Below, in pieces: positions 55,561 to 64,000 of a stretch of DNA of 64,000 bases. This stretch comes from an uncultured Christensenellaceae bacterium. GTDB taxonomy: Bacteria; Bacillota; Clostridia; Christensenellales; UBA3700. The notes under the pieces were generated by a model. The model worked only from the letters and a program-made list of their open reading frames with translations. It ran no database searches and was not told where the DNA came from. The stretch lies in NCBI GenBank assembly GCA_944380285.1, contig CALWGZ010000001.1, positions 62,001 through 126,000 of the forward strand, given 5' to 3'. The stretch's first letter is position 1. Each line of letters opens with the position of its first letter. The position numbers and the translations under genes were made by a program.

Positions 55561-56235
55561 TCAAGCTTTTTCATAAATTTTTTCACACTTAATTCCCATA
55601 CCATCTATACTGTTTTTATGATAATTATAAATTTTTGTGCATTTCGAATGTTTTCCTTTTGTGCACAAATTAATTATTGCTATAGTATTTTTGTTCAATA
55701 AATTAATTAAGCGTCTCTCAAAATCTAAATACTTAGTTTCCCAATAATATAAAAATATTTAATCTCGGTAGTATTCGGTAGGCAAGCCTAAACTACATTG
55801 ATATTGAATCGCATTTATTAAATAAACTGAGTAGGATTGAGTTGTATTTAATGTGTTTGCTGTACTCAAATTTTTGCTCGTTGAAAATGCCTGATAGAAT
55901 TTATTTATAAAAAACTTATCGTTTTGCAATGGCAACAACCCTTTACCTTTAGAATCAAATTCGTCAATATGTGGGCTTTCAAGTACAACTATGATATTAG
56001 ACTGATTATTTGGCATTGTATTTGTTATTAATCTCTTATTTCCTAATTGCCATTTTGAATTTATGTACTTTAAATCATAAATAGCATCATCTACATGTGC
56101 ATAATATATTGGACTAGATAAATTCGTATTATGATTTTCTTTAATTTGAGCAGAGCTTTTCAATCTCCTTATAGGTTGTTTATTTTGTCTTAGCGATGAA
56201 ATGTACGCTTTACAATCCACTTCAACTTCACCCAT
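55561..56235 (-). pseudogene. AT-rich gene interrupted by one in-frame TAA
   Basis: The first frame (158 residues, MGEVEVDCKAYISSLRQNKQ...) ends at TAA (55761-55759), but the same frame continues open to 55561 for about 65 more codons with coherent composition (DFERRLINLLNKN, INLCTKGKHSKCTKIYN). The simplest reading is a single 224-codon gene broken by a nonsense change. IIVVLESPHIDEFDSKGKG and YLINAIQYQCSLG look like conserved core strands, but I cannot name the family. Base composition is far more AT-rich than anything nearby, marking it as acquired. Confidence 0.6.
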
Positions 56236-56573
56236 TAATACTTGATATTTTGCGCTTCAGCATAATTACTTAATATAATAAGTTTTGCATAGACAATTTA
56301 TTGCCAAACAAATTAAAATTACGATCTAAACTATTCGACTTTGTGTAAATACGCTCCACCAAAAGAAACCAAAATCGAAACTGTCGGTTTTGGTTTCTTT
56401 TTTTGTGGGATAAGTGGTCGTCGACCCCGTTATTTATAACGGGGTCGGCGCGGCGGTACCGATACCGTTGCGATGCCGCGGTTTTCGTCGCATGGCGAAA
56501 CTCCCGTGGCAAGCCAGCCGGCTCCGTCAGATTTTTATAATCGTCATGTGAATGACGCATTGCATTTAAGTGC
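56236..56573. other. Non-coding stretch with hairpins
   Basis: Contains the second recombinase-end-type hairpin (56365-56397), a palindrome CGACCCCGTTAT/ATAACGGGGTCG (56418-56442) and an inverted repeat TGCGATGCC...CGTCGCA. No gene recognised. Confidence 0.6.
56365..56405 (+). terminator. Terminator-like hairpin matching the end of recombinase A
   Basis: GAAACCAAAATCG / CGGTTTTGGTTTC, then a T run, preceded by TCCACCA. Same design as 52075-52112 but with no recombinase beside it, suggesting the remnant of another element end. Confidence 0.6.
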
Positions 56574-56609
56574 AAAAAGCCCGCGAAAATGCGTTCCCAC
56601 GGGCTTTTT
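56574..56609 (-). terminator. Terminator of the fructan operon
   Basis: AAAAAGCCCG / CGGGCTTTTT across a 16-base loop, just after the last gene of the operon. Confidence 0.85.
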
Positions 56610-56626
56610 TATTTTGGGTTGGTATG

Positions 56627-57859
56627 TTACTTTTTAAATCTGCTTTTTATGGCGTCTGTCAGTTTTGACAAAAATCCTTTGGGTTCGGTTTTGACGATCA
56701 CAACCTTTTCCTCGTCGGGAGATACAGCTACCGGGGCTTCCTCATAGGCATTGTGCCCGGGTGTGATCGCATTTGTAGTGCTTTCGTTGAAGAAGCGCGC
56801 ATATGCGCTGTCGGCGGCGACTCTTATCTCGGTTTTTCCGTCAACACCGAATTTGCTGTTCATTTTTATAATCACATCGTTGTCTTTTACCGTTCCGTGC
56901 ACGTTGACGGTATCGCCGAGTCTTTCGACTATATTGCATTTCATTGAAAAAGACATATCCTTGAAATCTGCAAATCTCTCGTCCTCTTCGTATATAAGAT
57001 TTTCCGGACGGATACCATAAACTATCCTCTTGTTTTCGTAGGCGGCGAGAAGTTTTTGCTGTTCCTCGGTCAGTCTGATTTTTTCGTCAGTACCGTCAAT
57101 ACAGAAAAACCCTTTTTCCGATTTACCGTGCAGAAAATTCATTGCGGGAGTGCCTATGAATCCCGCCACGAACATATTTGCCGGATGGCTGTATACCTCG
57201 TTCGGCTCGCCGATCTGCTGGATAAACCCGTTTTTCATGACGACAATGCGTGACGCCATCGTCATTGCCTCGATCTGGTCGTGCGTGACGTAAATTGTCG
57301 TCGCTTCCACTTCTTTGTGGATTCTGACGATCTCACTTCTCATCGCTACTCTGAGTTTTGCGTCGAGGTTGGAAAGGGGCTCGTCCATAAGGAACACCTT
57401 GGGACGGCGCACGATCGCTCTGCCAAGCGCGACTCTCTGTCTCTGACCGCCCGACAATGCGCGCGGCTTCCTGTTGAGATACGGGGTGAGTTTAAGTATG
57501 TCAGCCGCCGCTCTAACCCTCGAATCTATCTCCTGTTTGGGAACTTTCCTGAGTTTCAGCGCATACGCCATATTGTCGTAAACCGTCATCTGCGGATATA
57601 GCGCGTAAGACTGGAACACCATCGCTATGTCTCTGTCTTTTGGCGCAGCGCTGTTCATCAGTTTGCCGTCGATATACAACTCCCCGTAAGATATCTCCTC
57701 GAGACCTGCTATCATTCGCAGCGTCGTGGACTTGCCGCATCCGGACGGACCGACGAAAACGATGAACTCTTTGTCCTCGATGTCGATCGAAAAATCGTGT
57801 ACGGCGTGAACGCCGCCGTCGTATACTTTATTTACGTTTACAAGTTGAACAGTTGCCAT
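56627..57859 (-). CDS. ABC transporter ATPase, UgpC/MsmX type (carbohydrate importers)
   Basis: 410 residues. Walker A GPSGCGKSTT, Q-loop FQSYALYP, signature LSGGQRQRVALGRA, Walker B VFLMDEPLSNLD and H-loop VTHDQ; after 240 the TOBE-type regulatory domain (GIRPENLIYEEDERF, VHGTVKDNDVIIKM). It powers sugar ABC importers and can serve several. An added C-terminal tail of about 50 residues ends with a basic KLTDAIKSRFKK. Last gene of the operon; the start follows the kinase stop by one base. Confidence 0.95.
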   Translation of the reverse strand: MATVQLVNVNKVYDGGVHAVHDFSIDIEDKEFIVFVGPSGCGKSTTLRMIAGLEEISYGELYIDGKLMNSAAPKDRDIAMVFQSYALYPQMTVYDNMAYALKLRKVPKQEIDSRVRAAADILKLTPYLNRKPRALSGGQRQRVALGRAIVRRPKVFLMDEPLSNLDAKLRVAMRSEIVRIHKEVEATTIYVTHDQIEAMTMASRIVVMKNGFIQQIGEPNEVYSHPANMFVAGFIGTPAMNFLHGKSEKGFFCIDGTDEKIRLTEEQQKLLAAYENKRIVYGIRPENLIYEEDERFADFKDMSFSMKCNIVERLGDTVNVHGTVKDNDVIIKMNSKFGVDGKTEIRVAADSAYARFFNESTTNAITPGHNAYEEAPVAVSPDEEKVVIVKTEPKGFLSKLTDAIKSRFKK

Positions 57860-57860
57860 A

Positions 57861-58817
57861 TCATCTTACCGCCTTATCTACAGTTTCTCTGTTTCCCATC
57901 GAGGGGATCGCGCCGTAACCGGTAGTGGTATACGCACCGCATTTGCAGGCAAAATCGAGTATTTTGCCATAATCAATCGTATCTTCAAGCAGATTTTCGG
58001 GTTTCGCACCCGCCTTGAAAAGTCCGGCTATCAGCGCGCCGAAGAACGAGTCTCCCGCACCCGTCGTATCCACGGCTTTGACCTTGTATCCCGTGCATTC
58101 AAACCTGCGCCCGTCTGCAAGTATCACCTCTGCTCCCTTGCTCCCGTCCGTTACGGCAAGCACCTTGAGACGACCGCCAAAAAGCGCTTTTTCGCAGTCG
58201 GTTGAATCTCCGACAATAAATTCAAGCTCATCTTTGCCCACCTTGATAACGTCGGCATACCCGGCAAATTCTTTGACGATCTTTTTCAGCTCCTCGGGAT
58301 CCTTCCAGAGGTTGAATCTGAGATTGGGATCGAAACAGATCAGCGCTCCTACCCTTGCTGCCTTTTCTATCAGACATCTGTGAGTCTCTCTCGCAGTATC
58401 CGTAGCGAGCGCTACGCTGCCGAACTCCAGCACGTCGCCTTCTGAAAACTCAACGTCGGCGAAGTCGGCGGGCTCTATGTAAAGATCGGCGGTCATAGTG
58501 CGGTAAAAGCTGAAATCCCTCTCGCCGTTCTCACATATACTTACGAACGCGAGAGAAGTGTTGAGATCTGCGCTTCTTCCGATATAAGAGACGTCGACGC
58601 CCTCTTTTTCGAGAGTTTCAACGAGGAAGTCGCCGAATCCGTCGGCTCCGACCTTGGTCAGGTAAACTGCGTCGCAACCCAGTTTTTTAGCCTGAGCGCA
58701 GACGTTGGCGGGAGCGCCGCCCGCTTTTTTTACAAACCTTTCGGTTTCTTTCAGCGAGCCGTTGCCCTCGGACTGAAAATCTATCAGCAATTCTCCTATG
58801 CAATAAATTTTACTCAT
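57861..58817 (-). CDS. Fructokinase (PfkB family)
   Basis: 318 residues. MSKIYCIGELLIDFQSEGNG, the substrate-loop GGAPANVCAQAKKLG and the catalytic signature VDTTGAGDSFFGALIAGL are PfkB/ribokinase motifs, closest in wording to ScrK-type fructokinases. It should phosphorylate fructose released by the two GH32 enzymes. Overlaps the preceding GH32 lipoprotein gene by 8 bases. Confidence 0.92.
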   Translation of the reverse strand: MSKIYCIGELLIDFQSEGNGSLKETERFVKKAGGAPANVCAQAKKLGCDAVYLTKVGADGFGDFLVETLEKEGVDVSYIGRSADLNTSLAFVSICENGERDFSFYRTMTADLYIEPADFADVEFSEGDVLEFGSVALATDTARETHRCLIEKAARVGALICFDPNLRFNLWKDPEELKKIVKEFAGYADVIKVGKDELEFIVGDSTDCEKALFGGRLKVLAVTDGSKGAEVILADGRRFECTGYKVKAVDTTGAGDSFFGALIAGLFKAGAKPENLLEDTIDYGKILDFACKCGAYTTTGYGAIPSMGNRETVDKAVR

Positions 58818-60315
58818 AAAACATTATACCTCCGAATTTTACGTTTACGCCGTTGGAGTAGAACGCGAAATAATTGTCTTCCATATTCACGAAACGAGCC
58901 GTGACGGCGACGGTGTCGTCAAAGTAAACCGTCAGCACCTCTCCGTCTATCAGCACGTCGACAGAGTATGTTTTGCCTTTCATATAAATGAAATCCACGT
59001 TGGCGAGTTGATCGCCGTAGCGGACAATGCTTGAGACGTCGTTGTAACACGTCAGGCTGTTATTTGCGGGATCGAACGCCACCACAGCTTCTCCCAGCCT
59101 GTCGTTGAGACCTTTTCTCAGACCGAAAGTCAACCCGAAATTGCCGTCGTAGCCGTTCGGTGTAACTTCAAAACTCATTCTGCTTACGCCTTCAGGGATC
59201 TCGAAAACCGCTTTTGAAGCGAAGCCCGAACCGTCGAACACCACGTCGCCCGCCTCGTCGCCGTCCGCAAACGCATACTCTTTCTCAGTGTTCACGTCTT
59301 CTTCTATGCCGGAAACGAGCACGGCGCAAAGTTCTCCGTTCGATTTCTGCAATATCCGATGCGTTACGAGATTGCCGCCCCAGTCGAACTCGCCGACCGC
59401 TCCGCCGGTCAACGTCGCGCACCATGCGAACGCGTACAGCTCATTTCCCGCCTTTTCAAGCCTGCCTGCATAAAAACCGCTGGCGTCTATGCTGTCGCGT
59501 TCGAATTTTTTCCAATCTCCGTTCCTCTCGGTGCGGTATCTGTAATGAGTTACTCTGTTCTCACCCTGTTCGCTGTAAGCAAGATACCAATAGCCGTTGT
59601 ACTCAACATATGACGGACACTCCATATTGTACGAGCCTTCGTCGTTTGCGAAGAATACCCCGCGGTCTGTCCACTCCTCGTCGGTCGCGTCGAGAGTAAC
59701 AGACGAATATCTCTTGATCACGCCCCTGCCTCCCTCGTTGGTCGTAACGAGCATATAATAGCACCCGTCGTACGAGTCGTAATAAACGTAAGGATCTCTG
59801 AAGTCGTTGCTGTAACCGTAAAGATTGAAATCTTCGATCTTGGTCCACACTTTCTGATCATTGCTGACCGCGTGCCTTACCACTTCGAAATAAGGAAGTC
59901 CCGTGTTCTGCTCTGCGTTATGCCCGGTATAGAAGCAATGATATACTCCCTTTTCGTCCTTGATAAAAGATCCCGTACCTATCGCCGCGTCGGGAGAATT
60001 GTATTTTTCTTCGAACGGGATCGCTATCCCTTCATCGGTATAATGCAGAAAATCCGTAGTCGTCAGCCTCGATATCGGATGATAATAAGTGCTGAGAGAA
60101 CCCCTGCTGTTCTGCAGATGGTAGATGTTCATGACGCCGTCGTCGTAAAACGGCATAACGTCGCCCATCGTCACCTCGACCGTATCGTTATACGACGAGA
60201 CGGGAAATGCCGATGCAGTCATGTCCTTCCCGGTTTCCTTGTCGTCGCACGCGACGAACGTCATGCAGAGCGCCAGAGCCGCCAATGCGACCGCGATTAA
60301 TTTTCTGATCCTCAT
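58810..60315 (-). CDS. GH32-family lipoprotein (fructan hydrolase)
   Basis: 501 residues. Signal peptide and lipobox TFVAC (Cys23). Five-bladed propeller: DVMPFYDDGVMNIYHLQ carries the nucleophile position (the usual NDPNG reads YDDG), FRDPYVYY is the RDP motif and NMECPSYVEY the E-C acid/base. The last 150 residues form the C-terminal beta sandwich (SRMSFEVTPNGYDGNFGLTF...). Anchored outside, it would trim fructans or sucrose before uptake. Overlaps its neighbours by 4 and 8 bases. Confidence 0.85.
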   Translation of the reverse strand: MRIRKLIAVALAALALCMTFVACDDKETGKDMTASAFPVSSYNDTVEVTMGDVMPFYDDGVMNIYHLQNSRGSLSTYYHPISRLTTTDFLHYTDEGIAIPFEEKYNSPDAAIGTGSFIKDEKGVYHCFYTGHNAEQNTGLPYFEVVRHAVSNDQKVWTKIEDFNLYGYSNDFRDPYVYYDSYDGCYYMLVTTNEGGRGVIKRYSSVTLDATDEEWTDRGVFFANDEGSYNMECPSYVEYNGYWYLAYSEQGENRVTHYRYRTERNGDWKKFERDSIDASGFYAGRLEKAGNELYAFAWCATLTGGAVGEFDWGGNLVTHRILQKSNGELCAVLVSGIEEDVNTEKEYAFADGDEAGDVVFDGSGFASKAVFEIPEGVSRMSFEVTPNGYDGNFGLTFGLRKGLNDRLGEAVVAFDPANNSLTCYNDVSSIVRYGDQLANVDFIYMKGKTYSVDVLIDGEVLTVYFDDTVAVTARFVNMEDNYFAFYSNGVNVKFGGIMFYE

Positions 60316-61667
60316 ACGCCCACCTTTTCTACGACGGATATATCCGCTTTGCCGACAGTTTCAAGCGACAATCCGCCGTCTATGTAAATTCTGCTGCTGA
60401 CGGTTTCTCTTCCACCGTCAACGAATATTTCGACACCGGATACGTCGATGAGCGCAAGTACTTCGCAATCGCCGTATCTGCCGTTTGTTTTTCTTACGCA
60501 TCCGTTCATATTGTTGGAAAGCGTGGTGTCGAGATATATGTGACCGGCCGCACTGCCGATCGAAAACTCTCCGTCCTTTCCTCTGAACGTAACTTTCCCG
60601 TCTCCCGTCAGCCTGAGCTTTAGACGCGCGCAACACGGCGCTCCGTCTCCGACGTAAGGAGAACAGTATCTGTCAAGCTCGCTCACGGGAGCCTGGAACA
60701 CGTCTCCGTCTCTCATCGAGAGCTCGCGCGGTATCGTGAACGCGCCCACCCAGCCGTCTCTGTCGTTCTGCGTGGGATATGGTTTTCCCCACATCTCCTG
60801 CCAGCCGATCATCACGGGTTTTACCGCGCCGTTTACGAACTGCGGCGCATAGAAGCAGTCGCCTTTGTCTATCTCTTTTATCAGATCGACCTTCATTTCA
60901 CCCATTTCGAAATCGACGTTGCCCACAATAAAAACGCTTGAATTGACGTTTTTAAAATCGTTGCCGCGCTCTTTTACGTTGCAACCCGACACTACGAAAA
61001 CGTCCTTGTCGCCCACTCTGCACAGAGAAGGACACTCGCCCATATCTCCAAGCTCGTAAAACGGTCCTATCGTGAACCTGTACTCAAGTTGAGAAAGGTC
61101 TTTGCCTCCGAGCACGATTATCACGCCGCTATCGCTCCTCTTGTCCTTGCCGCCGAGGAACACGAAATATTCGCCGTTTCTCTTTACCGGATAGGGGTCG
61201 CGGAAATCTGTGCGGCTTATATATCCCGGAAGCTTCGCGTTGTCGAAAGCCTTATTCTTTTCACCGAACGTCACGCCGTCCTGCGAATACGCGACGTACG
61301 TTTCCTCTCTTTTGACGAACGCACTCTCGTGATGCAGAGTAAACACAGCGCACAGTCCGTTATCGGTTTCTATCGCTCCGCCCGAGAATATGCTGTCGTG
61401 TTCTGCGTCGGGAACGATCGCGACGTCCTCGTCGACGTATTTTATCAGGTCTTCTGACGTAAAGTGTCCCCACAGCATCACGCCGGGCTTTACGTCATAA
61501 GGATTGTACTGATAAAAAAGATGATATTTCCCGCCGTAAACACACAGCCCGTTGGGGTCGTTCATCCAGCCGATCGGCGGCATCATGTGATATCTTTGTC
61601 TGAAACGGGGATCGATGCCCGCCTTGTTTTCTTTGATATACGCGTTTATCTCTTTCAATGTCTTCAT
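60312..61667 (-). CDS. GH32 sucrose-6-phosphate hydrolase / fructosidase
   Basis: 451 residues with no signal peptide. WMNDPNG (nucleophile Asp37), SRTDFRDPYPV (RDP) and GDMGECPSLCRV (acid/base Glu in ECP) are all intact, followed by the C-terminal sandwich module. A cytoplasmic enzyme for imported sucrose or short fructans. Upstream gene of the GH32 lipoprotein pair. Confidence 0.94.
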   Translation of the reverse strand: MKTLKEINAYIKENKAGIDPRFRQRYHMMPPIGWMNDPNGLCVYGGKYHLFYQYNPYDVKPGVMLWGHFTSEDLIKYVDEDVAIVPDAEHDSIFSGGAIETDNGLCAVFTLHHESAFVKREETYVAYSQDGVTFGEKNKAFDNAKLPGYISRTDFRDPYPVKRNGEYFVFLGGKDKRSDSGVIIVLGGKDLSQLEYRFTIGPFYELGDMGECPSLCRVGDKDVFVVSGCNVKERGNDFKNVNSSVFIVGNVDFEMGEMKVDLIKEIDKGDCFYAPQFVNGAVKPVMIGWQEMWGKPYPTQNDRDGWVGAFTIPRELSMRDGDVFQAPVSELDRYCSPYVGDGAPCCARLKLRLTGDGKVTFRGKDGEFSIGSAAGHIYLDTTLSNNMNGCVRKTNGRYGDCEVLALIDVSGVEIFVDGGRETVSSRIYIDGGLSLETVGKADISVVEKVGV

Positions 61668-61672
61668 AGTTG

Positions 61673-63331
61673 TCAGTCCAAAGTTGCGTCCTTATATGAA
61701 ATTTTTACGTCGCTTATTTCTATCTTTACGTCGTTATACGCCTGGTTCGCCTGAGAACCGAATTGCCAGACGAAATTGTTGAGTCTGTTGCCGCCCACGG
61801 AATTGCAGAAGAAAGTGTACACCTGCTCGTCTTCCGTGATAGTAAATCTCGACCATACCCATGTGGGATCCCAGCCGCCGTATAAGACTGCAGCGAAAAT
61901 GGTGACGACGGGTTTGCTCGCCTTGGCTTTGAACGTAACGACGTAATTTTCGCCGCTGCCGCCGACGTAAAACTCGGGTCCGATCACCTGCTGCTGCCAG
62001 TCGGTCGGAGCGAACGACGGGATCGTGTACGTAAAGCTTCCGCCGAACGTATGCAATTCCCCCTGATAGCCGTCTGCCTGCTTGGATACGAAATCCTTGA
62101 GCGTGATGACTTCCGTCTTGTTGCCGTCCGATTTCGCGACCACGCTGAGATCGGAAATCGTTATGTTGTTGACTTCATTGCCCGACTGCACGTATATCCA
62201 GAAAGCGCCCGCATTGTCGGCATCGGGAATAAACGTGCGCGACACGCGGCTTGCTGTAGTCGCGTCGCTTATAGCGAAAGTGTCATACCTGTTCTCACCC
62301 CATTGATCTCTTTTCAGGATAACCTCGAACGGCTTTGCCTCGCTGCTGACGATCGTGTACGACACGGTATATTCTACGCCCGCGGAAACCGTGAGACCCG
62401 TATCGATGAACATACCTCCGCGCCATATATCGACGTCGTGAGCCGAAGTGACTTCGAGAGTCGCCGCCTTTCCGTCTTCGGAAACCCACGCGTTGCCGTT
62501 CGTCCCGTCGAATCTGCCGTGAACTCTGCCCGCCAGAGAAAAGTTCTGCAAAATCTCTCCGTCTATGTTCTGCGCAAACGTATACTCCGCGCCGAGCAGA
62601 TAGAACTCGAATTCTTCAAGCGCGCCGAGAAGCACGGATATTTCGACCTCCGCGCTCTCACCTTTGTTTAAGGGCACGTATGAGAATTCGAGGACGTTTT
62701 CACCCTTGAATATCTCTTTTACCGCAAACGCGACACCGTCGGCAAGTATGTTGACCCTGCCGGCCTTGTTGCTGTAATAGCGGTAAGAAAATCTGTATTC
62801 TTCACCGCCGGTGAGCGTAAAATCTCTGCTGAGACTGACGTCCTCGGCAATCTCCGCTCCGCTCGCCTTTATGCGGTAAACGCCGTCGTACATACCGTTA
62901 TCTGTCAGAGCCGCGCCGCCCGACGTCGTGCATTTAAACCCGCTGACCTCGCTGAAATCCATATAGAGTTCTCTTTCGACAGCGCTTACGATAACGCTTT
63001 CGCTCGTACTTCTGCCCGTGCTGTCCGTTGCGGTATAGGTAACGCGGTAATTGCCTTCTTCGGGGAAAACGGCATATCCGTTGTCCCTTAACTCCGCCTC
63101 GGGGGTAATCGTGATCGCCATGTCGGGAGTGATGTCTCCGTCCTCGTCGTCGAGCGCAGCTACTCCGTCGAGAATATCCACGGGGGTATCGACGATGCAG
63201 TCGAAATCGTGCGCTCCGTCCACTTGCGGCGCAGCGTTTACCGTCTCCTCGTCGCAACCGATCAATACGAACGCGAGCAACAATGCCACAACCGTGATAA
63301 CTATCACGATTTTAATTGTGTTTTTCTTCAT
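61673..63331 (-). CDS. Surface lipoprotein with Ig-like and carbohydrate-binding modules
   Basis: 552 residues. Lipobox VLIGC (Cys26). An Ig-like domain (about 30-115) with the phrase NYRVTYTATDSTGRSTSESV (DUF5011/HYR-like), then two beta sandwiches, about 150-390 and 405-550, with NAWVSEDGKAATLEVTSAHDV, YTVSYTIVSS and FWIYVQSGNE, resembling CBM4/9-type modules that bind sugars. In this operon it most likely captures fructan at the cell surface; it has no catalytic motif. Starts six bases upstream of the GH32 gene's reading end. Confidence 0.75.
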   Translation of the reverse strand: MKKNTIKIVIVITVVALLLAFVLIGCDEETVNAAPQVDGAHDFDCIVDTPVDILDGVAALDDEDGDITPDMAITITPEAELRDNGYAVFPEEGNYRVTYTATDSTGRSTSESVIVSAVERELYMDFSEVSGFKCTTSGGAALTDNGMYDGVYRIKASGAEIAEDVSLSRDFTLTGGEEYRFSYRYYSNKAGRVNILADGVAFAVKEIFKGENVLEFSYVPLNKGESAEVEISVLLGALEEFEFYLLGAEYTFAQNIDGEILQNFSLAGRVHGRFDGTNGNAWVSEDGKAATLEVTSAHDVDIWRGGMFIDTGLTVSAGVEYTVSYTIVSSEAKPFEVILKRDQWGENRYDTFAISDATTASRVSRTFIPDADNAGAFWIYVQSGNEVNNITISDLSVVAKSDGNKTEVITLKDFVSKQADGYQGELHTFGGSFTYTIPSFAPTDWQQQVIGPEFYVGGSGENYVVTFKAKASKPVVTIFAAVLYGGWDPTWVWSRFTITEDEQVYTFFCNSVGGNRLNNFVWQFGSQANQAYNDVKIEISDVKISYKDATLD

Positions 63332-64000
63332 TGTCGTCTTCTCCGTTCCGCCCGTTCTGCGGATTTCTTTTTATTTTACCGTATTCGTCGAGATAATCGT
63401 CTCTTTTCTCTCTTTGTTTCAATTCGTACACCGACGTGCCGAGAGCTTTTGCTTTGAGTCTGAGAAAGTTTTCTCTCATGAGTTTGGTCACCGTAAGAGG
63501 CAGTGCGTACAGCGTCAACACCACGACATAGGGATAGAAGATCACCAGAGCTGCAACGCCGGCGACGCATATCGCCGCAAGTATCCCGTTTGCCCAGCCG
63601 CCCGAAAAAAGTATAAGACAATTTTTGAGAAGCTGAAAAAACGTAACGTTCATATTGGCTATCACCGTCGGCGCCGTTATCGCGAACAGACAGCCTATCG
63701 CGAGCACCGCATAGCTTATTCCGAGCACTATCGCGTTGGACGCTTCGGAGTGCGTATTGAAAAAGAACACGTTCAATGCCGGGAAAACTATGGCGACGAG
63801 CTGAAAAAGCGTATATGCCGCTATAATTTTCGCGTTTTTGGCAATGGCGGAAAAAATATCCTTGAAGGCGCGCGTCTCAAAGTCTTTGCCGAAATAATCG
63901 GCAAGCCCGACCGTCACGGGGAAAAACGGCAATACCGTCACCGCCGACACCGCCGCGATCGCGGTAACGACGAAAAATTCCCACAGATATTCTCCCAGCC
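63312..64000 (-). CDS. DUF624 (YesL)-like membrane protein, 5' end outside the window
   Basis: The frame is open through the right edge (LGEYLWEFFVVTAIAAVSAV... continues from outside), so the apparent start at 63950 is internal. About five helices remain, then a cytoplasmic Lys/Arg/Asp tail ending EDDNEEKHN. Layout and context (first visible gene of a sugar operon) fit DUF624/YesL proteins that accompany carbohydrate ABC transporters. It overlaps the next lipoprotein gene by about 20 bases. Confidence 0.6.
   Translation of the reverse strand, partial: LGEYLWEFFVVTAIAAVSAVTVLPFFPVTVGLADYFGKDFETRAFKDIFSAIAKNAKIIAAYTLFQLVAIVFPALNVFFFNTHSEASNAIVLGISYAVLAIGCLFAITAPTVIANMNVTFFQLLKNCLILFSGGWANGILAAICVAGVAALVIFYPYVVVLTLYALPLTVTKLMRENFLRLKAKALGTSVYELKQREKRDDYLDEYGKIKRNPQNGRNGEDDNEEKHN

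Overview
The window looks like chromosome of an uncultured Clostridia-type Bacillota, probably from the gut. The left two thirds is GC-rich with a clostridial gene order: the SCIFF ranthipeptide and its radical SAM maturase, a TIGR04086 membrane protein, yajC, tgt, queA, ruvB, ruvA, coaE and polA, followed by thrS behind a T-box leader. Promoters are ordinary sigma-A type (TTGACA-17-TATAAT variants). A collagen-like surface protein and many lipoproteins fit a Gram-positive, possibly spore-forming cell. No rRNA and no CRISPR array is visible.

Layout. 1-2250: SCIFF locus and a RelE/ParE-Phd/YefM toxin-antitoxin pair. 2.3-10.5 kb: TIGR04086 gene on the + strand, then on the - strand polA-coaE-ruvA-ruvB-queA-tgt and yajC. 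10.7-18.9 kb: Na/Pi cotransporter, a repeat-rich non-coding block, T-box/thrS, collagen-like protein, MscS channel and a metallophosphoesterase. 19.0-19.6 kb: a mirrored array of micro-hairpins, a perfect palindrome, and tRNA-Leu with a palindromic element on its 3' end. 19.7-32 kb: O-antigen-ligase-like protein, FAD oxidoreductase, DUF4143 ATPase, GH29 enzyme, DUF368 transporter, lipoprotein, and a divergent acetyltransferase/LysR pair. 32-37.2 kb: two overlapping genes for large membrane proteins with Rossmann-like modules and C-terminal RyR-like domains. 37.2-56.6 kb: an accessory region with decayed mobile-element genes, tRNA-Ser and tRNA-Ala, an operon of two large lipoproteins plus an HExxH membrane protein, a tyrosine integrase, an HUH replication protein, two large serine recombinases and sigma-like regulators. 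56.6-64 kb: a fructan/sucrose operon (DUF624-like protein, binding lipoprotein, two GH32 enzymes, fructokinase, UgpC/MsmX-type ATPase) that continues past the right edge.

The most unusual signals are non-coding. Two different tRNA genes (Leu-GAG and Ser-UGA) carry the same kind of element on their 3' flank: an exact inverted copy of the tRNA tail makes a perfect 35-bp (Leu) or 29-bp (Ser) hairpin around the terminator, next to a roughly 100-nt core with identical sequence blocks and hairpins whose stems differ but still pair. The Ser locus is also preceded, downstream of its only recognisable promoter, by two tandem roughly 141-bp units that each start with the 5' half of that tRNA. The same design, constant blocks around stems that change but stay paired, recurs in the thrS-downstream repeats and the micro-hairpin array.

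All identifications come from reading the sequence; no database or folding calculation was run. Most starts were chosen from a visible ribosome binding site.
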